Origin: Desulfobacteraceae bacterium
GTDB lineage: Bacteria; Desulfobacterota; DSM-4660; Desulfatiglandales; Desulfatiglandaceae
Direction: 5' to 3'
Length of the DNA: 12,252 nt
Assembly: GCA_030642205.1 (NCBI GenBank)
Contig: DAOWOF010000047.1
Location: 1-12,252, forward strand
Shown: in pieces, positions 7,227-12,252 of the stretch
Numbering within the stretch: the stretch's first letter is position 1
How the letters are laid out: each line of letters begins with the position of its first letter
Position numbers and translations under genes: made by a program
The notes under the pieces: model-generated
The model's input: the letters and a program-made list of their open reading frames with translations, nothing else
Database searches by the model: none
Told to the model about the DNA's origin: nothing

Positions 7227-8222
7227 ATGAAATCTAAGTATTTAATAAATTGGTCTTGCGCTATTATTGTTGCCCTTTTTTTTATAACTGCCTATGGGAT
7301 AGCCATGGCAGGCAACTCTGAGGTCGATAACGAGCGCAAAATTGCATTGGTTAATGGATCTGCCATAACCTGGAAAAATTTCAAGCTGGAAATTGATAAT
7401 ATGATTGAATATCATTCCCGTAATGGAAAACAGGTAAGCGAACCTGACCTAAAAACAATGAAAGAGAGACTACTTGAAAAATTTATTGATCGTGAATTGA
7501 TGTTTCAGGAGAGTAAAAAAAACGGGATCAATATTGATGATGCTGTTGTAAAGATTCAGATTGATAAACTAAAAGGTAAAGTAGGTGGCAAAGATGGATT
7601 TAATAAATATTTAAAGAATATAAATCGTACTGAAGATCAATTAAGATCCCAGATCAAAATTGCGATGTCTACAAAGCAATTTTTTAACCAGCAATTTATT
7701 TCAAAGACAAAGATTAATAACGAAGAGGTTAAAGCCTATTATGATAAACATCTCAACCAGTTTGTAGTTCCTGAACAGATTTCTGCCAGTCATATCTTGC
7801 TTAAAATTGATTCAAAGGCGGATGAAGACCTTAAAAAGAAGACTCTCCAAAAAATGCTTGAAATACAGAAAAAGCTTTATGAAAGAGGTAATTTCGCAGA
7901 TCTAGCTAAAAAGCATTCCCAGTGCCCAAGTAATGTAAAAGGTGGAGAATTAGGCTTTTTCAGCCGTGGGCAGATGGTCAAACCTTTTGAGGAGGCAGCT
8001 TTTAGCCTGAAACCTGGTCAGGTTAGTGATATTGTAACGACCAAGTTTGGGTATCATTTAATAAAAGCTGGTTCCAGTAAACCTGAAACCATTTCTCCTT
8101 ATAAGGATGTTAAGGAGAGGATTTTGCAATATTTAATTACTAAAAAAGCCAAAGAAAAAGCAGCTTCTTACCTCGCAGGATTAAAAGATAGAGCCAAGAT
8201 TGAACGATTTCCGCTCAATTGA
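7227..8222 (+). CDS. periplasmic peptidyl-prolyl isomerase, SurA/PpiC (parvulin) type
   Basis: The 331-residue protein starts with a Sec signal peptide: Lys at residues 2 and 4, a hydrophobic core at about 8-24, and a likely cut after AMA at residue 28. A SurA_N-like chaperone region follows (about 37-165), then one parvulin rotamase domain (about 183-281) with SASHILLK, GGELGFFSRGQMVKPFEEAAF and FGYHLIK. The C-terminal tail is Lys-rich. Such proteins help outer-membrane or exported proteins fold in the periplasm. It has one rotamase domain, unlike E. coli SurA with two, and no lipobox, so it is not a PrsA-type lipoprotein. TTGGAAAT precedes the ATG. It is separated from rpe by 166 bases and may have its own promoter. 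The general function is secure; client proteins are unknown. Confidence 0.92.
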   Translation: MKSKYLINWSCAIIVALFFITAYGIAMAGNSEVDNERKIALVNGSAITWKNFKLEIDNMIEYHSRNGKQVSEPDLKTMKERLLEKFIDRELMFQESKKNGINIDDAVVKIQIDKLKGKVGGKDGFNKYLKNINRTEDQLRSQIKIAMSTKQFFNQQFISKTKINNEEVKAYYDKHLNQFVVPEQISASHILLKIDSKADEDLKKKTLQKMLEIQKKLYERGNFADLAKKHSQCPSNVKGGELGFFSRGQMVKPFEEAAFSLKPGQVSDIVTTKFGYHLIKAGSSKPETISPYKDVKERILQYLITKKAKEKAASYLAGLKDRAKIERFPLN

Positions 8223-8300
8223 TAAATCAACAAGAAGGACTCATCATTTTAGTCACATTAATGCAATCTAATTTTAGCTCCTTTTTTTCGTTTGTAAAAC

Positions 8301-8324
8301 AAACCTTTCAATTATGAAAGGTTT
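8301..8324. other. perfect 10-bp hairpin in the 237-base gap before the cold-shock gene
   Basis: AAACCTTTCA (8301-8310) and TGAAAGGTTT (8315-8324) form a perfect stem with the loop ATTA. A competing smaller hairpin, GTTTGT/ACAAAC (8290-8304), overlaps its left side. A run of T precedes it on the plus strand (8282-8288) and only a broken T-run follows it on the minus strand. It is therefore not a convincing terminator for the isomerase gene, but it could be an RNA stabiliser or part of the leader. Confidence 0.45.
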
Positions 8325-8444
8325 CAGCTGAGCCAGTAGCAATTATAGTAAAAATGGCTTGGAAGAGGTTAACGGGCCTGATTAGCTTAAGGAAGTTATT
8401 TCTTTAATCTGATTTTGGTCTGAGATTATTATATAACTTTTTTC

Positions 8445-8452
8445 AGAGGAGG
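8445..8452 (+). promoter_or_regulatory. strong Shine-Dalgarno that fixes the TTG start of the cold-shock gene
   Basis: AGAGGAGG ends 7 bases before TTG at 8460. No ATG or GTG is near, and the encoded protein then begins with the standard AEGTVKWF. This makes the TTG start convincing. Another in-frame TTG at 8454 is only one base from the ribosome site. Confidence 0.8.
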
Positions 8453-8459
8453 TTGGGTT

Positions 8460-8660
8460 TTGGCAGAAGGAACAGTAAAATGGTTTAGTGAGAAAAAGGG
8501 GTATGGCTTTATTGAAAGAGATGATGGCTCTGATGTTTTTGTTCATTATTCTTCTATAGATAGTCCTGGATTTAAAACACTAGTAGAAGGGGAGGGTGTG
8601 CTTTTTGAAGTACAAGAGAGTGATCGAGGCCCAGTTGCCAAAAGTGTTCAAAGGAATTAA
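8460..8660 (+). CDS. cold-shock domain protein (CspA family)
   Basis: The 66-residue protein is a single cold-shock domain of typical length. It has GTVKWF at residues 4-9, RNP1 KGYGFI (13-18) and RNP2 VFVHYS (26-31). These aromatic and basic residues bind single-stranded RNA or DNA, and family members melt RNA structure during cold shock or normal growth. The start codon is TTG with a very strong ribosome site, a combination that could limit or tune translation. The 237 bases upstream contain no gene, leaving room for the long leader often seen in csp genes, but I see no clear cold-box. It lies just upstream of tRNA-Ser(UGA) on the same strand. Confidence 0.95.
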   Translation: MAEGTVKWFSEKKGYGFIERDDGSDVFVHYSSIDSPGFKTLVEGEGVLFEVQESDRGPVAKSVQRN

Positions 8661-8700
8661 AGGTATCTCGTTTAGTCTAGCTTTTTTTAAAAAAAATCTT

Positions 8701-8729
8701 TTGACTATTTGATTTACTGGAAGTTATCT
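8701..8729 (+). promoter_or_regulatory. probable promoter of tRNA-Ser(UGA)
   Basis: TTGACT (8701-8706), a 17-base spacer and TTATCT (8724-8729) place a start point about 15 bases before the tRNA. The -35 is good and the -10 is moderate (TATCTG with an 18-base spacer is the alternative). The position directly before a stable-RNA gene supports it. Confidence 0.55.
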
Positions 8730-8751
8730 GATAATTATATATTTTTTGATA

Positions 8752-8839
8752 GGAGGGATGGCCGAGTGGTTGAAGGCGGCGGTCTTGAAAACCGTTGTCC
8801 TGCAAGGGACCGTGGGTTCGAATCCTACTCCCTCCGCCA
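8752..8839 (+). tRNA. tRNA-Ser (UGA)
   Basis: This 88-base class II tRNA has acceptor strands GGAGGGA/TCCCTCC, discriminator G and an encoded CCA (8837-8839). The anticodon stem GCGGT/ACCGT encloses CTTGAAA, giving anticodon TGA (UGA), which reads UCA and related serine codons. A long variable arm (TTGTCCTGCAAGGGAC region) and the T loop TTCGAAT are present. All landmarks are intact. Confidence 0.97.
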
Positions 8840-8870
8840 TTTTTTAAAACCTGAATATCTCAATCATATA

Positions 8871-9056
8871 TTAATGGACTCGTGAAAAGTTCATTAACAG
8901 GCCGAGGGGCGGCTTGTGTGCGGCACGCACAGACAGGTCATGAGGCCTTTGAGATAGAAGAGCTGAACCCATTTAGGTTCACTTCAATTGGCGAGGAAAG
9001 GTCTGCTTTTTCCTGCCAAGTAAAAAGGCGTAGAGGGACTCTTTACGAGAGTTCTC
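8871..9056. repeat. hairpin-rich MITE-like or structured-RNA element between the two tRNA-Ser genes
   Basis: Five hairpins follow one another. (1) TTAATGGACT/AGTTCATTAA (8871-8897), one G-T pair. (2) TGTGCG/CGCACA (8917-8931). (3) TGAACC/GGTTCA (8964-8981). (4) TTGGC-AGGAAA/TTTCCT-GCCAA (8988-9019) with one bulged G. (5) GGACTCT/AGAGTTC (9036-9054). The ends resemble each other in inverted orientation around ACTCGTGAAAAGT and its counterpart at the right end, as in a small non-autonomous transposable repeat. Ends of the type GACTCGTAAAAAGTC are, to my recollection, common in deltaproteobacterial intergenic repeats. AAGTAAAAAGGCG (9018-9030) recurs in reverse at 10991-11003. A 62-codon open frame across it has no ribosome site or recognisable product. 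Confidence 0.6.
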
Positions 9057-9089
9057 ATATACTAGAATAATTTTTGAATATGTTTATGT

Positions 9090-9183
9090 GGAGAGATGGC
9101 CGAGTTGGCTGAAGGCGCTCGCCTGCTAAGCGAGTGTGGGGTTTAAAGCTCCACCGAGCGTTCGAATCCCTCTCTCTCCGCCA
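9090..9183 (+). tRNA. tRNA-Ser (GCU)
   Basis: This 94-base class II tRNA has acceptor strands GGAGAGA/TCTCTCC, discriminator G and an encoded CCA (9181-9183). The anticodon stem CTCGC/GCGAG encloses CTGCTAA, giving anticodon GCT (GCU) for AGC/AGU codons. The variable arm GTGGGG/CTCCAC is well paired and the T loop TTCGAAT is standard. It lies 250 bases after tRNA-Ser(UGA). It could be read from that promoter through the intervening element, or from a weak TAGAAT box at 9063-9068. Confidence 0.97.
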
Positions 9184-9344
9184 TTTTTGACATATTTATA
9201 TTATTGACTTTACGCTTAACATAGTGCCATTTTTTATATACCTCGGAAGTTTATAACACCTAGCTTTTTTCGGTGAGCAATCAGCATCAAAAGCATAAGA
9301 GCAAGACGTGATGGCTCGTAATAGCCTGTCGGCTATCAATGAGA

Positions 9345-9395
9345 CTGAGTAACGCAGCTATTGATGTTCAGTGCATATCGAAAAATTCCAGCCAT
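9345..9395 (-). repeat. intergenic repeat, copy 1
   Basis: CTGAGTAACGCA, then TTCAG, then GAAAAATT in the same order as in copy 2 (11006-11052), with about five extra bases in this copy. The similarity continues in fragments: CTGAAATGA occurs downstream of both copies (9525-9533 and 11070-11078). Orientation is given arbitrarily. Copy 2 looks like a shorter, internally deleted relative. Confidence 0.6.
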
Positions 9396-9651
9396 TATAC
9401 TTCGAGGCCTTTCGGAGTTTCGCAAACTCGCTTACCTGCGAATAAATATCGATTAAAGATATGTTGAGGTTGGGATGCAAAAATGCCAAGTTATTTTTGA
9501 CCAAACCCTTAATCATATAACCAGCCTGAAATGACTTCATTAGTTATACTAATATTTGAAACTATTTAAAAACATCTCAAGAAACATTTAATTTAGTCTG
9601 GATTTATCCATAGTTACTTATCTAAAGCCTAAAAAGCGTATTCATGATGTA

Positions 9652-9660
9652 TGATATAAT
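9652..9660 (+). promoter_or_regulatory. extended -10 promoter before the family III CoA-transferase gene
   Basis: TGA-TATAAT is a perfect -10 with the TGn extension, 20 bases before the ATG at 9681. No good -35 is seen, which extended -10 promoters can tolerate. Transcription would start at about 9667, leaving only about 14 bases that contain the ribosome site AAGGAGAG. Confidence 0.5.
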
Positions 9661-9680
9661 CATAGAGAAGGAGAGATATA

Positions 9681-10898
9681 ATGGCTATTAAAGGACCGCT
9701 GAATGAAATTCGAGTCTTGGATCTGACACAAGCCCATGCAGGGCCATATGGATCTCAGCTCCTGGGTGATTTAGGCGCGGAAGTTATAAAGATTGAATCT
9801 CCAGGACGAGGAGATGTTATAAGAGGAACACCGCCTGCTTTAAAGGGCGAAGGCTATTATGTGCTGGCCCTTAATCGGAATAAAAAGAGTATTACTCTGG
9901 ATCTTTACACAAAATCTGGTAAAGAGGCTTTTTTAAATCTGGTCAAGGTCTCTGATGTGGTATTTGATAATTATAAATATGGAGTTATTCAAAGATTGGG
10001 AATTGATTTTGAAGATCTGAAAAAAATTAATCCAAAAATAATTACATGTTCAATTACCGGATTTGGCACTTCCGGGCCTTTCAAAGATAATCCAGCTATT
10101 GATGATATAATCCAGGGAATTGCAGGATCTGTTAGTATTGGAGGAGAGCCTGGTCGAGGGCCCATGCGCCCCTCAATCCCTATTGCTGATCTCTCGGGGG
10201 GATTTTTTGGGGCAATGGGTATCATGACAGCTTTATATGAAAGGCAAAAGACCGGCAAGGGAATGAAAGTTGATGTTAACCTGCTGGAGTCTACCATGTC
10301 TCTTATGTCTAATCATTTCCAGTCATATTTTCTTACTGGAAAACCGCCTCAGGCCCAGGGACGACGCCATCCTGCATATCCATTTGGAATTTTTCAAACG
10401 AAAAACGGGTATCTGACCTTAGGCCCTAGTTGGCCGGAGATAACCCATGTTTTGAATAGAAAGTGGCTTGTTGAAGACCAAAGATTTGATTCAATGGAAA
10501 ATAGATTACAGAACAAAAGCGAATTGGAAGACATTATGGTCGAAGCTTTTTTGGAGAAAGATACAGATGAGTGGATAGAACTTTTTAAAAAAAACAATAT
10601 TGTAGGGGGACCGGTTAACACCCTGGATGTAACCGAAAATAATCCGCAGGTCATACATAATAAAACAATTATCCATATGGATCATCCTGTTTGCGGGCCT
10701 ATCAAGGCCGTAGCTACCCCGATTCATATCCAGGGCCTGGAAAAAGGCTCCCACGAACCTCCTCCTACACTGGGACAACATACCAGGGAAGTCTTGAATG
10801 GTATTTTGGGTTATACAGATGAAAAGATTGATAGTATCCAGGCCGAGGCCGAAGAACATGCTAGGAATACCAAAAAAAACGTCACGATAAAGATGTAG
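9681..10898 (+). CDS. family III CoA-transferase (CaiB/BaiF type)
   Basis: Family III enzymes move CoA between carboxylic acids in the cytoplasm; members include formyl-CoA, carnitine and benzylsuccinate CoA-transferases. The 405-residue protein has the usual N-terminal pattern, with RVLDLTQAHAGPYGSQLLGDLGAEVIKIE read as two adjoining parts (11-28 and 29-39). It also has LNRNKKSITLDL (64-75), GFGTSGP (127-133), and IADLSGG, where Asp170 is the likely catalytic aspartate. The C-terminal part has GPVNTLDV and LGQHTREVL. Length is typical. AAGGAGAG supports the ATG. It could serve an aromatic, dicarboxylic or fatty acid substrate; nothing in the sequence decides this. Two CoA-transferase genes follow, but a 229-base gap with repeat DNA lies between. 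Confidence 0.93.
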   Translation: MAIKGPLNEIRVLDLTQAHAGPYGSQLLGDLGAEVIKIESPGRGDVIRGTPPALKGEGYYVLALNRNKKSITLDLYTKSGKEAFLNLVKVSDVVFDNYKYGVIQRLGIDFEDLKKINPKIITCSITGFGTSGPFKDNPAIDDIIQGIAGSVSIGGEPGRGPMRPSIPIADLSGGFFGAMGIMTALYERQKTGKGMKVDVNLLESTMSLMSNHFQSYFLTGKPPQAQGRRHPAYPFGIFQTKNGYLTLGPSWPEITHVLNRKWLVEDQRFDSMENRLQNKSELEDIMVEAFLEKDTDEWIELFKKNNIVGGPVNTLDVTENNPQVIHNKTIIHMDHPVCGPIKAVATPIHIQGLEKGSHEPPPTLGQHTREVLNGILGYTDEKIDSIQAEAEEHARNTKKNVTIKM

Positions 10899-10943
10899 GA
10901 TCAAAATCCTTAAAAACACTGCTTAAGATGGCTAAATAAAATC

Positions 10944-11086
10944 CATATACTTGATAACCTCATAAGAAATCGTGCATAGAACGACCCCTTCGCCTTTTTA
11001 CTTTGCTGAGCAACGCACATGATATTCAGGGCCATTGAAAAATTGCAATGGCTTTTCTAGGCATAACTACTGAAATGAAGTATATG
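10944..11086. repeat. 143-base segment bounded by a perfect 9-bp inverted repeat
   Basis: CATATACTT (10944-10952) and AAGTATATG (11078-11086) are perfect inverted copies flanking the segment that contains repeat copy 2 and the GCCATTG/CAATGGC hairpin. This is the layout of a small non-autonomous element, though a 9-bp AT-rich match over this distance could arise by chance. Confidence 0.45.
11006..11052 (-). repeat. intergenic repeat, copy 2, with internal hairpin
   Basis: This segment shares CTGAG-AACGCA, TTCAG and GAAAAATT with copy 1 (9345-9395). It also contains a perfect 7-bp hairpin GCCATTG (11031-11037)/CAATGGC (11046-11052). Immediately before it, CGCCTTTTTACTT (10991-11003) is the reverse complement of a 13-base stretch in the element between the tRNA-Ser genes. 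Copies 1 and 2 each lie upstream of a CoA-transferase gene. Confidence 0.6.
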
Positions 11087-11127
11087 AAATATTTTACAAT
11101 GACATTATTATATGCATTGAGGAGTTA

Positions 11128-12072
11128 ATGGCAAAAGCTAGCAAATTAATGAGTATGAGAGAAGCTATCAAGAAGTTCGCCAGAGATGGGGATAAAATAT
11201 ATTTTGGTGGTTTTGTACATGCAGCTCCATTTGCGGCTGTCCATGAGATTATTCGACAAAAAAAAGTTAATTTAACCATATCTTCTCTTGGAGGAACCAT
11301 TGAATTTGATCAGATGATTGGCGCTGGCTGTGTGACTAACCAGATTTCTTCTTATTGTTGGAATCCTATCCCGAAACCCATGTATTGTTTTAAACGTGCG
11401 ATGGAGGAGGGCAAGCCTAATAAAATAAAATTTGAGGAATTTTCATTTTTAAGCCTGAGCTTTGCCTATTTTGCGGGAGCAATGAATCTGCCTTTTATAG
11501 GTACAAAAACCCTTCTTGGAAGTGATTTTGTAACATATCGTTCCCATATGGGCGAAAACAAACTCAAAATTATTGAGTCACCATTTAATGGCGAAAAAGT
11601 TTGCTTGATTCCTCCCATAAAACATGATCTGGGGATTCTACAGGTCCAAAGATCTGATAGAAGTGGAAATGCCCAACTTTGGGGGATGCATGGGTCTACT
11701 AAATATGGCATTAATTCATGCAAAAGGGTCATTGTGTGCGCAGAAGAGATTGTTGAAACAGATGTGATCAGACAAAATCCGGATCATACAATAGTTCCTG
11801 AATTTAGAGTAGACGCCGTTGTTGAGGAACCATGGGGTGGGCATCCCACATCAATGACTGGGTTCTATGATAGAGATCAGAAATTTTATGCCTATTATGC
11901 CAAATTATCAAAAACTCAAGAGGGCTTTAATCGTTTTATGGATGAATGGGTTTATGGAATTAAAGATCGACAAGAATATTTAAAAAAAATGGGTAAAGAT
12001 AGAATGGATAGAGTTAGTACCGGTGGCTGGGACATAGGAGGCCAATCATTTGGACATTACAAGATCTATTAG
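11128..12072 (+). CDS. family I CoA-transferase, subunit A (glutaconate CoA-transferase/IpdA-like)
   Basis: The 314-residue protein matches the alpha subunit of two-subunit CoA-transferases. It has an N-terminal DGDKIYFGGF (20-29) followed by A-A-V-H-E-I-I-R (37-43), then the LTISSLGG strand-loop and IGAGCV region. The catalytic glutamate of these enzymes lies in subunit B, so its absence here is expected. It may transfer CoA to a dicarboxylic or other acid. IpdA of the steroid-ring pathway has the same fold but acts as a hydrolase, so a non-transferase role remains possible. GAGGAG stands 5 bases before the ATG. The probable B subunit starts 106 bases downstream. It is unrelated in fold to the family III enzyme just upstream. 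Confidence 0.88.
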   Translation: MAKASKLMSMREAIKKFARDGDKIYFGGFVHAAPFAAVHEIIRQKKVNLTISSLGGTIEFDQMIGAGCVTNQISSYCWNPIPKPMYCFKRAMEEGKPNKIKFEEFSFLSLSFAYFAGAMNLPFIGTKTLLGSDFVTYRSHMGENKLKIIESPFNGEKVCLIPPIKHDLGILQVQRSDRSGNAQLWGMHGSTKYGINSCKRVIVCAEEIVETDVIRQNPDHTIVPEFRVDAVVEEPWGGHPTSMTGFYDRDQKFYAYYAKLSKTQEGFNRFMDEWVYGIKDRQEYLKKMGKDRMDRVSTGGWDIGGQSFGHYKIY

Positions 12073-12178
12073 TCCTGATTTATGTTAAGAAAAAATGAAA
12101 CTATGCAGTTAAGTGTCTGTTACAAAATAAGTGTTGCATTTGGCGCCATAACGACATCTGATTTAAAGAAGAGGTATA

Positions 12179-12252
12179 ATGGGCAAACAAGATCAATATT
12201 CAGATATCGAGATGATGGTAATTTCTGGTTCCAGGGAAATCAAGGATGGACA
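12179..12252 (+). CDS. family I CoA-transferase, subunit B, 5' fragment cut by window edge
   Basis: Only 24 codons are visible. The translation contains YSDIEMMVISGSREIKDG, which resembles the N-terminus of glutaconate CoA-transferase beta/IpdB proteins (a Y-x-x-x-E-x-M start followed by an A/S-R-x-I/L-x-D-G motif). AAGAAGAGG ends 4 bases before the ATG at 12179. The position straight after an A subunit is the standard arrangement. The catalytic glutamate would lie beyond the window, so activity cannot be judged. Confidence 0.72.
   Translation, partial: MGKQDQYSDIEMMVISGSREIKDG

Larger units (their letters stand above)
9184..9680. other. 497-base intergenic region without a credible gene
   Basis: The region contains several short perfect hairpins: ATAGCC/GGCTAT (9321-9336), GAGTTT/AAACTC (9415-9429) and ATTAGT/ACTAAT (9539-9553). 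It also holds repeat copy 1 (9345-9395) and the extended -10 before the CoA-transferase gene. A 60-codon minus-strand frame (9358-9540) lacks a ribosome site and overlaps the repeat, so it is treated as noncoding. The composition and hairpins suggest decayed mobile or repeat DNA. Confidence 0.6.

Noticed and set aside
8682..8697. T-run followed by A-run after the cold-shock gene as a terminator
   Set aside because: It is an all-AT palindrome without a GC stem; it could bend DNA upstream of the tRNA promoter but is weak as a terminator.
8987..9010. GAGGAAAG-type sequence recalling the conserved core of RNase P RNA
   Set aside because: Only a short match; the other conserved RNase P segments are missing and the bases are explained by a local hairpin.
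8882..9070. 62-codon plus-strand open frame between the tRNA-Ser genes
   Set aside because: It lies wholly in the hairpin-rich element, has no ribosome site before its start, and shows no recognisable domain.
9358..9540. 60-codon minus-strand open frame in the long intergenic region
   Set aside because: No ribosome site, overlaps repeat copy 1 and several hairpins. It looks like repeat DNA that happens to be open.
10897..10910. AGGAT/ATCCT hairpin at the end of the family III CoA-transferase gene as a terminator
   Set aside because: The stem is only 5 bp, overlaps the stop codon, and is followed by an A-run rather than a T-run.
12103..12252. Alternative open frame starting with ATG at 12103 and running off the window
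   Set aside because: No ribosome site and no recognisable protein; the frame from 12179 has a good ribosome site and a B-subunit-like N-terminus.

Overview
The window looks like ordinary chromosome of an AT-rich anaerobic bacterium, most likely a sulfate-reducing member of the Desulfobacterota (Desulfobacterales-like). The order def, fmt, DUF116 protein, rsmB, rpe, peptidyl-prolyl isomerase fits that group. So do the neighbouring CoA-transferases of two unrelated families, which suit a metabolism that activates organic acids as CoA thioesters. The lineage is an inference from gene order and protein flavour; no marker gene settles it.

Layout. Positions 1-2176 are read on the minus strand: an HD-domain nucleotidase-like gene, an orphan TonB-type protein, a small zinc-ribbon acidic protein, then tRNA-Phe(GAA), which has its own good sigma-70 promoter and is cut by the window edge. 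After a divergent 220-base intergenic region, everything else is on the plus strand. Positions 2400-7060 hold a translation-housekeeping cluster: peptide deformylase, methionyl-tRNA formyltransferase, a membrane DUF116 protein, the 16S rRNA m5C methyltransferase RsmB (overlapping the end of the DUF116 gene by 62 bases), and ribulose-phosphate 3-epimerase. A periplasmic parvulin-type isomerase (7227-8222) and a TTG-started cold-shock protein (8460-8660) follow. Next come tRNA-Ser(UGA) and tRNA-Ser(GCU), separated by a strongly structured 186-base element. Finally there is a family III CoA-transferase (9681-10898), the A subunit of a family I CoA-transferase (11128-12072), and the first 24 codons of its probable B subunit.

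No defence system, CRISPR array, prophage or intact insertion sequence was seen. The unexplained material is in the intergenic DNA. A nested palindrome fills the def-fmt gap (2931-3117). A hairpin-rich, MITE-like or RNA-like element separates the serine tRNA genes (8871-9056). Diverged copies of another repeat lie upstream of each complete CoA-transferase gene (9345-9395 and 11006-11052). A 13-base sequence is shared, in opposite orientation, by the tRNA-Ser element and the DNA next to the second repeat copy. This suggests that several families of small non-autonomous repeats have spread in this genome.

How the genes work together: Fmt formylates initiator Met-tRNA, and deformylase later removes the formyl group from new proteins. 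RsmB modifies the 30S decoding region, and three tRNA genes and a cold-shock RNA chaperone lie nearby. Rpe belongs to the pentose phosphate pathway. The last three genes point to acyl-CoA metabolism with an unknown substrate.
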